Shown here in pieces: positions 52,456 to 61,870 of a stretch of 64,000 bases of DNA (its first letter is position 1; each line of letters opens with the position of its first letter). The notes under the pieces were generated by a model. It was not told the origin of the DNA and did not search any database. It saw only the letters and a list, made by a program, of their open reading frames with translations. A program made the translations under genes and the position numbers. The DNA comes from Caldisericia bacterium (GTDB taxonomy: Bacteria; Caldisericota; Caldisericia; B22-G15), in assembly GCA_030018355.1 (NCBI GenBank), contig JASEFN010000003.1, positions 226,497 through 290,496 on the forward strand. The letters are read 5' to 3'.

Positions 52456-55044
52456 ATGGATTTAGATAAAGTTTATTCACCAAAAGATGTTGAGAGTGAA
52501 ATTTACAAATTTTGGTTAGATGAAAATATTTTTTACTCAAACAATAGCAGTAAAAAAGAACCATATTCAATTGTTATGCCTCCTCCAAATGTTACAGGAT
52601 CTCTTCATCTAGGACATGCATTTAACTCAACTCTTCAAGACATAATGATAAGATACAAAAAAATGAAGGGTTTTGAAGTTTTATGGCTTCCTGGTGTTGA
52701 TCATGCAGGAATTGCTACACAACTTATGGTTGAAAATGATCTACTTAAAGAGGGTTTAACAAAAGAAATTTTAGGAAGAGAGAAGTTTCTTGAGAAAGTT
52801 TGGAAATGGAAAGAGAAATATGGAAATAGAATTGTTGAACAACAAAAAAGATTAGGAATTTATGCTGATTGGTCAAGGCATAGATTCACAATGGATCCTG
52901 AATATCAAAAAGCAGTCTTGAAAGCATTTGTAACTCTTTATAATGAAGGATTAATTTATCAAGGTGAATACATGATTAATTGGTGTCCAGTTTGTAAAAC
53001 ATCACTTTCAGATTTAGAAGTTGAACATATAGAAGAAAAAACAAAATTATACTTTGTAAAATATCCTTTTAAAGACTCAGATAATTTTGTGGTTGTTGCT
53101 ACAACAAGACCAGAAACTATGCTTGGTGATACCGCTGTTGCAGTAAATCCTAAAGATAATAGATATAAAAATTTAGTTGGGAAAACTTTAATTTTACCAA
53201 TAGTGGGAAGAGAAATTCCTCTAATTGAAGATGAAGCAGTTGATATGGAATTTGGAACTGGCGCAGTAAAAGTTACACCTGCTCATGATCCATTAGATTA
53301 TGAGATAAGTTTAAGACATAACTTAGAAAAGATAAATATTTTAACTGAAGATGGTAAGATAAATGAAAATGGTGGTAAATTTAAAGGTCTTTCAAGATTT
53401 GAGGCAAGAGAAAAAATAGTAAATGAATTAAAAGAGAAAGGTTATCTTATTGATATAAAAGATTATATTCATACAGTAGGAATTCATGATAGATGTAAAA
53501 ATTTGATTGAACCATATATATCAAAGCAGTGGTTTGTTAAAATGAAACCCCTTGCAGAAGAAGCTCTTAAAGTAGTAAAAGATGGAAAAGTAAAAATTAT
53601 CCCTGAGAGATGGCAAAAAGTATATGAAGATTGGCTAATAAATATTAAAGATTGGTGTATATCAAGACAGATTTGGTGGGGTCATAGAATTCCTGTTTAT
53701 TATTGTAAAAGTTGTAATAAAAAATTTGCTAGTGAAACAGAATTAAATAGATGTCCAGATTGTGATGGTGAAGTTGAGAGAGATAATGATGTTCTTGATA
53801 CTTGGTTTTCTTCAGCCCTATGGCCTTTTGCAACTCTTGGATGGCCTGAAAAAACTTTAGATCTTGAATTCTATTATCCAACATCTCTTCTTGTAACTGG
53901 ATATGATATTCTCTTTTTCTGGGTTGCAAGAATGGTAATGTTTGGTATTTATTTTATGAAAAAAGAGCCATTTAAACATGTTTTGATTCATGGTTTAATA
54001 AGAGATGAAAAAGGAAGAAAAATGAGTAAAACCCTTGGAAATGTAATTGATCCTATTGAACTTATTGATGAATATGGAGCAGATGCCACAAGATTTACTT
54101 TTTCGCAACTATTTACACTTGGAGGACAAGATGTAAATCTTTCAATAGGAAGAATAAAATTTTCTAGAAACTTTATGAATAAGATTTGGAATTCAGGAAG
54201 ATTTGTCATTAACTTTCTTAAAGATTTTAACCCAGAGGATAAAATCGAACTTTCTTTAAAAAAAGAGGATAAGTGGATTTTATCTAGAATGTATGAAGTT
54301 TCAGAACTAGCAAATAAATATATTGAAAGTTATGAATTTGGTGAAATAACAAGGATACTTTATGAATTTTATTGGCATGAGTTTTGCGATTGGTATATTG
54401 AGTTATCTAAATTTAGAGATGATAAGACAAACAAATTTGTTCTTTTTACTGTTTTTGTTAATTCTTTAAAGCTATTTCATCCATTTATTCCATTTATAAC
54501 TGAGAAACTTTATAAAATTCTTTTACCGAAAGAGAAAACAATTGTTTATTCAAAATATCCAGAAAAAGAAGACTTTTTATTCGATGAAAATTCTATTGAA
54601 GAGTTCAACATCTTTACGGACATTAATAAAAGCATAAGAAATTTAAAAAGTGTTTTGAATATACCCTTAAAAAAGAAAGAGAAAGTTTTTATAAAATTTA
54701 ATAAAGAGTTTTTAAATTATTGGAAAAATTATATAGAGAAACTTTCTTTCTGTGAGATTTTAGATAAGGAGGAAAATTTAAAAAGTATCAAAGATGTTGT
54801 TCAGGGTGCTGAAATTATTCTTTATATTGAAAAAGATTATCCTATTGAAGAGAGAGTAAAAAGTATGGAGAAAGAAATTGAATCTCTTAAAAAAGAAATA
54901 ATCTCTCTCAAAGAGAGATTAAATAATAAAGATTTCCTCGAAAAAGCACCTTTTGAGGTTATTGAAGAATCAAAAGAAAAATTAATTGAAAATGAAAATA
55001 AATTGAAATTACTCTTAATGCACATTGAAGAACTTAAAAGTTAA
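52456..55044 (+). CDS. valS: Valyl-tRNA synthetase
   Basis: This 862-residue class I synthetase has the HIGH-type motif PPPNVTGSLHLGHA, the editing-domain TTRPETMLGDTAVAVNP and the KMSKS motif GRKMSKTLGN. A C-terminal coiled coil (about residues 800-862) is typical of ValRS. ATG 52456 follows AGGAGGAA; the frame extends to 52408 but lies in the leader. The stop is directly followed by folC. Confidence 0.97.
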   Translation: MDLDKVYSPKDVESEIYKFWLDENIFYSNNSSKKEPYSIVMPPPNVTGSLHLGHAFNSTLQDIMIRYKKMKGFEVLWLPGVDHAGIATQLMVENDLLKEGLTKEILGREKFLEKVWKWKEKYGNRIVEQQKRLGIYADWSRHRFTMDPEYQKAVLKAFVTLYNEGLIYQGEYMINWCPVCKTSLSDLEVEHIEEKTKLYFVKYPFKDSDNFVVVATTRPETMLGDTAVAVNPKDNRYKNLVGKTLILPIVGREIPLIEDEAVDMEFGTGAVKVTPAHDPLDYEISLRHNLEKINILTEDGKINENGGKFKGLSRFEAREKIVNELKEKGYLIDIKDYIHTVGIHDRCKNLIEPYISKQWFVKMKPLAEEALKVVKDGKVKIIPERWQKVYEDWLINIKDWCISRQIWWGHRIPVYYCKSCNKKFASETELNRCPDCDGEVERDNDVLDTWFSSALWPFATLGWPEKTLDLEFYYPTSLLVTGYDILFFWVARMVMFGIYFMKKEPFKHVLIHGLIRDEKGRKMSKTLGNVIDPIELIDEYGADATRFTFSQLFTLGGQDVNLSIGRIKFSRNFMNKIWNSGRFVINFLKDFNPEDKIELSLKKEDKWILSRMYEVSELANKYIESYEFGEITRILYEFYWHEFCDWYIELSKFRDDKTNKFVLFTVFVNSLKLFHPFIPFITEKLYKILLPKEKTIVYSKYPEKEDFLFDENSIEEFNIFTDINKSIRNLKSVLNIPLKKKEKVFIKFNKEFLNYWKNYIEKLSFCEILDKEENLKSIKDVVQGAEIILYIEKDYPIEERVKSMEKEIESLKKEIISLKERLNNKDFLEKAPFEVIEESKEKLIENENKLKLLLMHIEELKS

Positions 55045-56370
55045 ATGTTTACTTATTTTGAAGCATTAGAGTTTTTAGGAAGAAGAGAGAGAAAGGTAAT
55101 AAAACCTGGATTAGAAAGAATTAAAAGATTACTTGAAATTTTAGGAAACCCACATAAAAACAAAAAAATAATTCACATAGCAGGTACAAAGGGAAAAGGA
55201 TCAACCGGAGTTTTTATAACAAATTTGCTCATCTCCCACGGTTTTAAAGTTGGACTATACACTTCACCACATCTTCAATGTTTTAGAGAAAGAATATCTA
55301 TTAATAAAAAATTAATTGAATCAAGATATTTTGGTGAAAATATTTTTAAAATAAAAGATATTTATGAGAATGACCCAATTTTTAAAGAAATAGGAGAACC
55401 GACTCTTTTCGAAATTTTGACTGCTTTAGCATTTAAATATTTTGAGGAGAATAATGTTGATTTTATTGTTCTTGAAGTTGGTCTTGGAGGAAGATTAGAT
55501 GCAACAAATATAATTGATAAACCATTAGTTTCAATAATAACAACAATAGATTATGATCATACAGAAATTCTTGGAAATACAATAAAAGAGATTGCTTTTG
55601 AAAAAGCAGGGATAATTAAAGAAAATTCGCCAATAGTTACCTCAAAACAAAGAGAAGAAGCAATTGAAGTAATAAAAAATAAAGCAAAAGAATTAAATTC
55701 TAAGATTTACATAGAAGGTATTGATTTTATAAATTATAATTTAAATTTTTATAAAGATAGGACTATTTTTTCTTATAAATCAGATAAATATATATTTAAA
55801 GATATCGAAATAAAACTCCTTGGTAAATATCAAGTTTCTAATTCATCTTTAGCAATTAAAGCAATCGAAATAATTGAAGAAAAAAATTTTTTTAAATTAA
55901 ATGAAAAAAAGTTAAGGGAAGGACTTTTTAATAGTTTTATTGCTGGTAGAGGAGAAATAATCGAGAAATTTGGAAAAATCTTTATTATTGATGGCTCGCA
56001 TAATGTAGTCTCAATTTCAGAACTTAAAGAATTTATTAAAACTTATTTTAATTATGATAAAATTAATTTGATTTTTGGCGTGTTAGGAGATAAGGATATT
56101 GAGGGAATTTTAAAGGTTTTAATACCAATAACAGAGAAAGTAATCTTTACTGCTCCTGAAGGAGCAAAAGAGAGAAGAGTACCACCTTTCAAATTAAATG
56201 ATATTTTCAAAAAATTAAATCCAAACTCTCAAACTTTTGTTTCAAAAAATATTAGAGAAGCATTTGAGGAGTCGTTTAGATTTTTTGATAATAGACCAAT
56301 TGTTGTAACTGGTTCATTTTATGTTGCTGGTGAATTTAGAACTCTTTTGAATAAATATAATATTTATTAG
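55045..56370 (+). CDS. folC: Folylpolyglutamate synthase / dihydrofolate synthase
   Basis: The 441-residue Mur-ligase-type protein has the P-loop HIAGTKGKGSTGVF, TSPHLQCFRERI, LEVGLGGRLDATN and DGSHNVVS. It adds glutamate tails to folates, retaining them for the C1 enzymes encoded elsewhere in the window. It starts immediately after the valS stop, an order (valS-folC) seen in many Firmicutes. Confidence 0.95.
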   Translation: MFTYFEALEFLGRRERKVIKPGLERIKRLLEILGNPHKNKKIIHIAGTKGKGSTGVFITNLLISHGFKVGLYTSPHLQCFRERISINKKLIESRYFGENIFKIKDIYENDPIFKEIGEPTLFEILTALAFKYFEENNVDFIVLEVGLGGRLDATNIIDKPLVSIITTIDYDHTEILGNTIKEIAFEKAGIIKENSPIVTSKQREEAIEVIKNKAKELNSKIYIEGIDFINYNLNFYKDRTIFSYKSDKYIFKDIEIKLLGKYQVSNSSLAIKAIEIIEEKNFFKLNEKKLREGLFNSFIAGRGEIIEKFGKIFIIDGSHNVVSISELKEFIKTYFNYDKINLIFGVLGDKDIEGILKVLIPITEKVIFTAPEGAKERRVPPFKLNDIFKKLNPNSQTFVSKNIREAFEESFRFFDNRPIVVTGSFYVAGEFRTLLNKYNIY

Positions 56371-56379
56371 GAGGTGATT

Positions 56380-56931
56380 TTGGGAGAAGTTGTTAAAGAT
56401 ATTTTTGAACCACTGATAAAATACACAAATTACTTTTATTTAGTACTTATTCTTTTAAATTTATTGATAGCATATTGGTCATTTCAAGATTCAAAAAAAA
56501 GAGGATTTGGTCCATATCTTTGGTTAATTTTAATTCTATTTGGAGGGATTGTTTTTCCATTTATTTATAAATTCATTGCAAATCCCACATGGATATTTCA
56601 TATTATATCAATTCCAATAGGAGGATTGATTCCACTTCTTATTTACCTTTTAATTAGACCTCCATGGACAAAAGAAGAACTTGAAATTGATAAACTTGAA
56701 AGAGAAACATTACAACTTGAAAGGGAATATTGGGCGTATCTACTTTCAAAAGAAAAGGCGAGATGTCCTAATTGTGGAGCACCTATTAAGGAAAATTATC
56801 TTGTCTGTCCATACTGTAAAACTAAATTAAAGAAAGAGTGTATATATTGTGGAAAACTTATTGAGATCGACTGGGATGTATGTCCTTATTGTGGACACGA
56901 GCAAAAAAAGAAGGAGGATGAGAGTCGATGA
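56380..56931 (+). CDS. Membrane protein with C-terminal double zinc ribbon, coupled to rnfC
   Basis: The product is ~183 residues starting at TTG 56380, 5 nt after AGGAGG; GTG 56374 lies within the SD. Three hydrophobic segments (about 15-35, 47-68 and 75-95) are followed by a charged helix (EELEIDKLERETLQLEREY). Then come zinc-ribbon Cys pairs CPNC, CPYC, CIYC and CPYC. Its function is unknown. Its stop overlaps the rnfC start (ATGA), so it is made together with the Rnf complex and could be an assembly or regulatory factor. Confidence 0.78.
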   Translation: MGEVVKDIFEPLIKYTNYFYLVLILLNLLIAYWSFQDSKKRGFGPYLWLILILFGGIVFPFIYKFIANPTWIFHIISIPIGGLIPLLIYLLIRPPWTKEELEIDKLERETLQLEREYWAYLLSKEKARCPNCGAPIKENYLVCPYCKTKLKKECIYCGKLIEIDWDVCPYCGHEQKKKEDESR

Positions 56932-58250
56932 AGATTTTAACATTCAAAAAAGGAGGGGTTCATCCTAATGAATCAAAATTTACTAAGGACAAGAAAATAG
57001 AAGAATTTTTTGATGTTGAAGAAGTTTTAATTCCTCTACATCAACACACAGGTGCACCAAATGAACCACTTGTTAAACAGGGTGATTATGTAAAAATAGG
57101 TCAAAAAATAGGAGAGACACATGCAAAAGTTTATGCACCTGTTCACTCTTCTATTTCAGGGGAAGTTAAAGGTATTGAAAATGTTGTTCTTCCTACTGGA
57201 AGAACATCTCTAGCGGTTAGAATAAAAAATGATGGTAAAAATGAAGTTTTTTATGAACCAAGAAATCTCTCACAAGTTGAAAACCTTACCAAAGAGGAGT
57301 TATTGAATATTATCAAAGATTCTGGGATTGTTGGTATGGGTGGTGCTGCTTTTCCAACTCATATTAAACTTTCACCTCCTCCAGATAAAAAAATTGAATA
57401 TTTAATAATAAATGGTGCAGAATGTGAGCCATTTTTAACATGTGACTATCGGTTAATGATAGAAGAGAGTGAGGGTATAGTAAAAGGAATTGAAATTTTA
57501 AATAGAATTCTTAATCCAAATAAAATATTTATAGGAATTGAAGATAATAAGATTCAAGCAGCAAAAGAACTCGAAAAGTTTATTAAATCATCCTCCATTA
57601 ATAATTTAACTGAAATAATCATATTAAAGACGAAATATCCACAAGGCTCTGAAAAACATCTCATTAAAGCAATAACAGGAAGAGAAGTTCCATCTGGAGG
57701 GTTACCTTTTGATGTAGGGTGTATTGTTCAAAATGTACAAACTGTTTTTGCTATTAAAGAGGCAATTTATGATGGAAAACCTTCTATTGAGAGAGTGTTA
57801 ACAATAAGTGGCTCAGGTATTAAAGAAACGAAAAATTTAAGGGTAAAAATTGGGACAATTGCAGAGGATATAATTAAATATTGTGGTGGATTCAATGGAA
57901 ATCTTAAAAAAATTATATTTGGTGGACCAATGATGGGATTTTCATCATATACACTTAATATACCAGTTACAAAAGGAACATCAGGAATTCTTCTTTTTAC
58001 AGATAAAGAAGTAAAAGAATATGAAGAATATCCATGTATAAGATGCGGAAGATGTGCAGATGCTTGTCCTATGTCTCTAATGCCAATGTTAATTGATGCA
58101 TATTCTAGAATTGAAGTTTTTGAAAAAGCAAAATATTATGGAGCATTAGATTGTATTGAATGTGGTGCTTGTGCATATGTATGTCCTTCTAAAAGACATC
58201 TTGTTCAAAGTATTAGATTTGCGAAAAGTGAATTATTAAAGAAAAGATAA
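56928..58250 (+). CDS. rnfC: Rnf complex subunit C
   Basis: The 440-residue protein has the N-terminal barrel-sandwich region (IPLHQHTGAPNEPLVKQGD), an NADH/FMN-type binding region (GMGGAAFPTHIKL, NGAECEPFLTCDY) and two 4Fe-4S motifs (CIRCGRCADACP, CIECGACAYVCP). RnfC is the NAD-side peripheral subunit of the ferredoxin:NAD oxidoreductase. It opens the order C-D-G-E-A-B known from clostridia and acetogens. Confidence 0.97.
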   Translation: MKILTFKKGGVHPNESKFTKDKKIEEFFDVEEVLIPLHQHTGAPNEPLVKQGDYVKIGQKIGETHAKVYAPVHSSISGEVKGIENVVLPTGRTSLAVRIKNDGKNEVFYEPRNLSQVENLTKEELLNIIKDSGIVGMGGAAFPTHIKLSPPPDKKIEYLIINGAECEPFLTCDYRLMIEESEGIVKGIEILNRILNPNKIFIGIEDNKIQAAKELEKFIKSSSINNLTEIIILKTKYPQGSEKHLIKAITGREVPSGGLPFDVGCIVQNVQTVFAIKEAIYDGKPSIERVLTISGSGIKETKNLRVKIGTIAEDIIKYCGGFNGNLKKIIFGGPMMGFSSYTLNIPVTKGTSGILLFTDKEVKEYEEYPCIRCGRCADACPMSLMPMLIDAYSRIEVFEKAKYYGALDCIECGACAYVCPSKRHLVQSIRFAKSELLKKR

Positions 58251-58264
58251 GTAGGAGGAGAAAA

Positions 58265-59239
58265 ATGAGTGAATTAAAAGTAATTGTTTCATCTTCACCC
58301 CATATAAGAGATTCAATTTCTGTACCAAAAATTATGAGAATGGTATTTTTAGCACTCCTTCCTGCAGCAATCTGGGGAATATATTGTTTTGGAATTCAAG
58401 CATTATTAATTTTATTAACAAGTATTATAACAGCAGTTTTATCGGAGTATATTTATGAAGTTATAACAAGACAAAAAATTACAATTGGTGATTTTAGTGC
58501 TGCATTAACAGGTTTGCTTCTTGGAATGATCACTTCTCCCTCTACTCCATTATGGGTCATTGCAATTGGTTCTGCATGTTCAATTATAATTGCAAAACAA
58601 CTTTTTGGTGGAATTGGATCAAATTTTATTAATCCTGCTCTTTTTGGTAGAGCAGTTATATTTTTATCTTGGACTGGTCTTTTAAATAAATGGCCAGAGC
58701 CCCAATATAATTTTTTAACAATTTTATCAAGAAGTAATGCAACCCAAATTGTTACATCTGCAACTCCACTTGATCTATTTAGATCAGGAAATTTAAAAAT
58801 TTCAACTTCTCTCTATTTAGATCTGTTTTTCGGAAGAATAGGTGGTTCAATAGGAGAAACATCAAAATTTTTGTTAATTTTAGGATTTATTGTTTTAATT
58901 TTAATAAGGAGAGATATTATTGATATAAAAATTCCAACCTCAATTATTTTAACAGTTGCTCTTCTCTCTTTAATTTTTAGACAAGATCCACTTTTTCATA
59001 TTTTATCAGGTGGACTAATTATAGGTGCACTTTTTATGGCAACAGATTATGTTACAAGTCCAATTACAAATTTAGGAAAAATAATTTATGGAATTGGAAT
59101 TGGAGCATTAACTTTTATAATAAGAAACTGGGGAATTTATCCTGAAGGTGTCTCATTTGCAATTCTCTCAATGAATGTTGTTACTCCATTTCTTGATCAA
59201 CTAAAACCAAGAATTTTTGGAACTGGAGGCAAAAAATGA
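58265..59239 (+). CDS. rnfD: Rnf complex subunit D
   Basis: This 324-residue membrane protein has about nine helices. SSPHIRDSISVPKIM at the N-terminus and FINPALFGRA are typical, and TSATPLD contains the Thr that carries covalent FMN in the family. It forms part of the membrane electron and ion path. GGAGGAG precedes the ATG; the stop overlaps rnfG. Confidence 0.96.
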   Translation: MSELKVIVSSSPHIRDSISVPKIMRMVFLALLPAAIWGIYCFGIQALLILLTSIITAVLSEYIYEVITRQKITIGDFSAALTGLLLGMITSPSTPLWVIAIGSACSIIIAKQLFGGIGSNFINPALFGRAVIFLSWTGLLNKWPEPQYNFLTILSRSNATQIVTSATPLDLFRSGNLKISTSLYLDLFFGRIGGSIGETSKFLLILGFIVLILIRRDIIDIKIPTSIILTVALLSLIFRQDPLFHILSGGLIIGALFMATDYVTSPITNLGKIIYGIGIGALTFIIRNWGIYPEGVSFAILSMNVVTPFLDQLKPRIFGTGGKK

Positions 59240-59796
59240 ATAAAATAATTAAATCAGGTATTACAGTTTTTATAATAGCAACAATTGGTGCAATTTTACT
59301 TTCTTGGGTTTATTCTTTTACATCCCCAAAAATAGAAGAACAGAAAATTCAAACTGTAAAAAATGCAATAACTGAAATTTTCCCAAATATTTTAAATTTT
59401 GAAATAGTTTCTGGTTTTTCAAATAAAGATATTAGTGGAGGGATTAAAATAATAGAGGTTTATAAAGTTAATTTAAAAGATGGAAAAGTAGGTTTTATTA
59501 TTAGGGCTAAATTCTCAGGATATGGAGGAAAAATTGAATCTTTAATTGGATATGAGGAGGAAAAATGTAAGGGCATTTATGTTTTAGAGCATAGTGAAAC
59601 TCCAGGACTTGGTTCAAAAATCGTTGAACCATCATTTAGAAACCAATTTGTTAATAAAAATTTATCTGATCCATTTAAAGTTAAAAGTGATATAACCCCA
59701 ATTTCTGGTGCAACTATTTCATCTAATGCAGTCTCAACTGCAATTAAAAAAATTGGAAATTTCTATCTTGAAAATATAAAAAAGGGAGGTAGTTAA
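59236..59796 (+). CDS. rnfG: Rnf complex subunit G
   Basis: The 186-residue protein has one N-terminal helix and an FMN-binding domain: GFIIRAKFSGYGGKIESLIGY, HSETPGLGSKI and the flavinylation site SGATISS near the end. It carries covalently bound FMN outside the membrane. Overlaps with rnfD and rnfE are 4 bp and 1 bp. Confidence 0.96.
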   Translation: MNKIIKSGITVFIIATIGAILLSWVYSFTSPKIEEQKIQTVKNAITEIFPNILNFEIVSGFSNKDISGGIKIIEVYKVNLKDGKVGFIIRAKFSGYGGKIESLIGYEEEKCKGIYVLEHSETPGLGSKIVEPSFRNQFVNKNLSDPFKVKSDITPISGATISSNAVSTAIKKIGNFYLENIKKGGS

Positions 59797-60395
59797 TGAA
59801 AAAGAGTCTTTTAAATGAATTTATGAAAGGTTTAACAAGAGAAAATCCAATATTAATTATAATGTTAGGATTATGTTCTGTTTTAGCAGTTTCTACTGAT
59901 GTTGCAAATGGTGTTGGTATGAGTTTAGGTTTTAGTTTTGTTTTAATAACTGCAGAACTTTTATCTTCAGCATTTAGAAAAATAATTCCAAATGAAGTTA
60001 GAATTCCAATTTTTTTAATATTTATTGCTGTACCCACAACCATTGTTGATCTTATTATGAAGGCATACTTTCCTCCTTTATCTAAATCAATGGGAGTTTT
60101 TATTCCTTTAATAGTTGTAAATTGTATAGTATTAGGAAGAGTTGAGGCATTTTCATCTAAAAAATCATTGTCAGAATCATTTATGGATTCATTAGGAATG
60201 GCATTTGGATATTCATGGGTAATTATTTTATTGAGTGTTATAAGAGAAATTTTAGGCAAAGGAACATTTCTCGGAAAGGAGATCTTTTCAAAAAATTTTG
60301 AACCAATGGCAATTTTATCATTCCCACCTGGCGGATTTTTCTTAATTGCTATTTTTATTGCTATTTTGAACGGAATTTTAAAAAGGAGGTCATAA
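59796..60395 (+). CDS. rnfE: Rnf complex subunit E
   Basis: This 199-residue six-helix protein has FMKGLTRENPILIIMLGLCSVLAV, VPTTIVDLIMKAYFP, LIVVNCIVLGRVEAF and LPPGGF-like SFPPGGFF. It pairs with RnfA around a central membrane Fe-S site; a Cys in each half (GLCS, NCIV) fits that role. Coupled to rnfG and rnfA. Confidence 0.96.
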   Translation: MKKSLLNEFMKGLTRENPILIIMLGLCSVLAVSTDVANGVGMSLGFSFVLITAELLSSAFRKIIPNEVRIPIFLIFIAVPTTIVDLIMKAYFPPLSKSMGVFIPLIVVNCIVLGRVEAFSSKKSLSESFMDSLGMAFGYSWVIILLSVIREILGKGTFLGKEIFSKNFEPMAILSFPPGGFFLIAIFIAILNGILKRRS

Positions 60396-60971
60396 ATGTT
60401 TAGCAATCTTATTAAAATAGTAATTGCAGCAACTATTGTAGATAATATGGTTTTCATAAGGTATTTAGCACTATGTTCATATGTAGGAATTACAAATTCA
60501 ATTGATGCATCTATCGGAATGACCTTTGCAGTTATTTTTGTTCAAACTCTTGCTACAGCAATAACTTGGATCATTTTTCATTTCTTTTTAAGAGGACTTG
60601 AATATCTTCAAATAATTGTATTTATATTCACAATCGCTTCTTTGGTTCAACTTGTTGAGATTTATTTAAAGAAAAATGTTCCTTCTTTATATAAAGCAAT
60701 GGGCATTTATCTTCCTTTAATAACAACAAATTGTATGATTCTTGCAGTTACACTTATAAATGTTGATAAAAATTATAATTTTATTGAAAGTTTAGTTTAT
60801 GCAATTGGTTCTGCTTTAGGATATGGTATTGCTCTTTTAATTCTTGCTGGTGTTAGGGAGAGATTAAGAGTTTCAAATGTTCCAAAATTTTTTAGAGGTT
60901 ATCCACTTGTGTTTGCCTCAATGGCTCTTATTGCAATTGCATTTTTAGGATTTAAAGGTTTAATAAAATAG
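60396..60971 (+). CDS. rnfA: Rnf complex subunit A
   Basis: The 191-residue six-helix protein is related to RnfE with inverted topology: DNMVFIRYLALCSYVGI, LYKAMGIYLPLITTNCMIL and LAGVRERLRVSNVPKFFRG. The Cys in ALCS and NCMI match the membrane cluster ligands known for this family. It starts directly after rnfE with GGAGG upstream. Confidence 0.97.
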   Translation: MFSNLIKIVIAATIVDNMVFIRYLALCSYVGITNSIDASIGMTFAVIFVQTLATAITWIIFHFFLRGLEYLQIIVFIFTIASLVQLVEIYLKKNVPSLYKAMGIYLPLITTNCMILAVTLINVDKNYNFIESLVYAIGSALGYGIALLILAGVRERLRVSNVPKFFRGYPLVFASMALIAIAFLGFKGLIK

Positions 60972-60983
60972 GAGGTTCTTTAA

Positions 60984-61820
60984 ATGAATATTATCTTGAA
61001 ATCAGCCTTAATAATGGGTGGAATTTCAATTATTTTTGGTATTTTACTATCTTTTTTTAATAAAATTTTTGAAGTAGAAATTGATGAGAGGATTTCAAAT
61101 ATACAATCACTTCTTGCAGGTGCAAATTGTGGTGCATGTGGTTATCCTGGTTGTGAAGCATTTGCAAATGCTATAGTAAAAGATGGAATTGACCCAACAA
61201 AATGTAAAGTCACAAATGGTGATAATATGATGAAAATTTTAGAGATAGTTGGGAAGGCTCCATTAAATCTTGATAAAGAAAGACCTGTTTTAAAATGTGT
61301 TGGTGATATTTTTACTGAGATTAAAAGAGCAAATTATATTGGTATAGAGGATTGTAGAGAGGTTCAATTTGCATTTAATGGTGATAAAAGTTGCGAATTT
61401 GGTTGTGTAGGGCTCGGTACTTGTGAAAGAGCATGTCCATTTGATGCAATAAGAATGAAAAACGGTATTCCAGTATTTGATTATGAAAAATGTACTGGTT
61501 GTGGAATTTGTGCTAAAATTTGTCCAAGAAATGTAATTGAAATGGTAAAATGGAGTGAATATGGAATAATTATGTGTAATAGTCCTAAAAAGGGAATTGA
61601 GGTTAGAAAGGAGTGTAAAAGGGGTTGCATAAAATGTGGCATTTGTATCAAAGTTTGTCCAACAAAGGCCATTTCTTGGGGTGAAAAAGGGTTGCCTAAA
61701 ATAGATATGAACTTATGTAATTTATGTAATTTATGTGTTGAAAAATGTCCAACTCATGTTATAAAGATACAAAGAGGAGAAGTGACTCTTGTAATTGAGG
61801 AGGAAGAGGCAAGGGTTTGA
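60984..61820 (+). CDS. rnfB: Rnf complex subunit B
   Basis: This 278-residue protein has an N-terminal helix, the 4Fe-4S motif NCGACGYPGCEAFA, and then several ferredoxin-type CxxCxxCxxxC motifs (CTGCGICAKICP, CIKCGICIKVCP, CNLCNLCVEKCP). A further cluster set is suggested by CEFGCVGLGTCERACP. It takes electrons from ferredoxin and completes the operon. AGGAGG precedes the ATG. Confidence 0.97.
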   Translation: MNIILKSALIMGGISIIFGILLSFFNKIFEVEIDERISNIQSLLAGANCGACGYPGCEAFANAIVKDGIDPTKCKVTNGDNMMKILEIVGKAPLNLDKERPVLKCVGDIFTEIKRANYIGIEDCREVQFAFNGDKSCEFGCVGLGTCERACPFDAIRMKNGIPVFDYEKCTGCGICAKICPRNVIEMVKWSEYGIIMCNSPKKGIEVRKECKRGCIKCGICIKVCPTKAISWGEKGLPKIDMNLCNLCNLCVEKCPTHVIKIQRGEVTLVIEEEEARV

Positions 61821-61835
61821 ATTTAAAAAAATTTA

Positions 61836-61864
61836 TTTACAAAAAAATTGCGTTAATTTATAAT
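61836..61864 (+). promoter_or_regulatory. Sigma-70 promoter giving a leaderless mRNA for the terminal surface-protein gene
   Basis: TTTACA (61836-61841), exactly 17 nt, TATAAT (61859-61864), then 6 nt to GTG 61871. There is no SD. The start point should coincide with the GTG, so the mRNA would be leaderless. This is the clearest case of that pattern in the window. Confidence 0.7.
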
Positions 61865-61870
61865 AATTAT

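Noticed and set aside
59744..60457. 237-codon minus-strand open frame
   Set aside because: It is a shadow of rnfE and rnfA, with no SD and no family resemblance.
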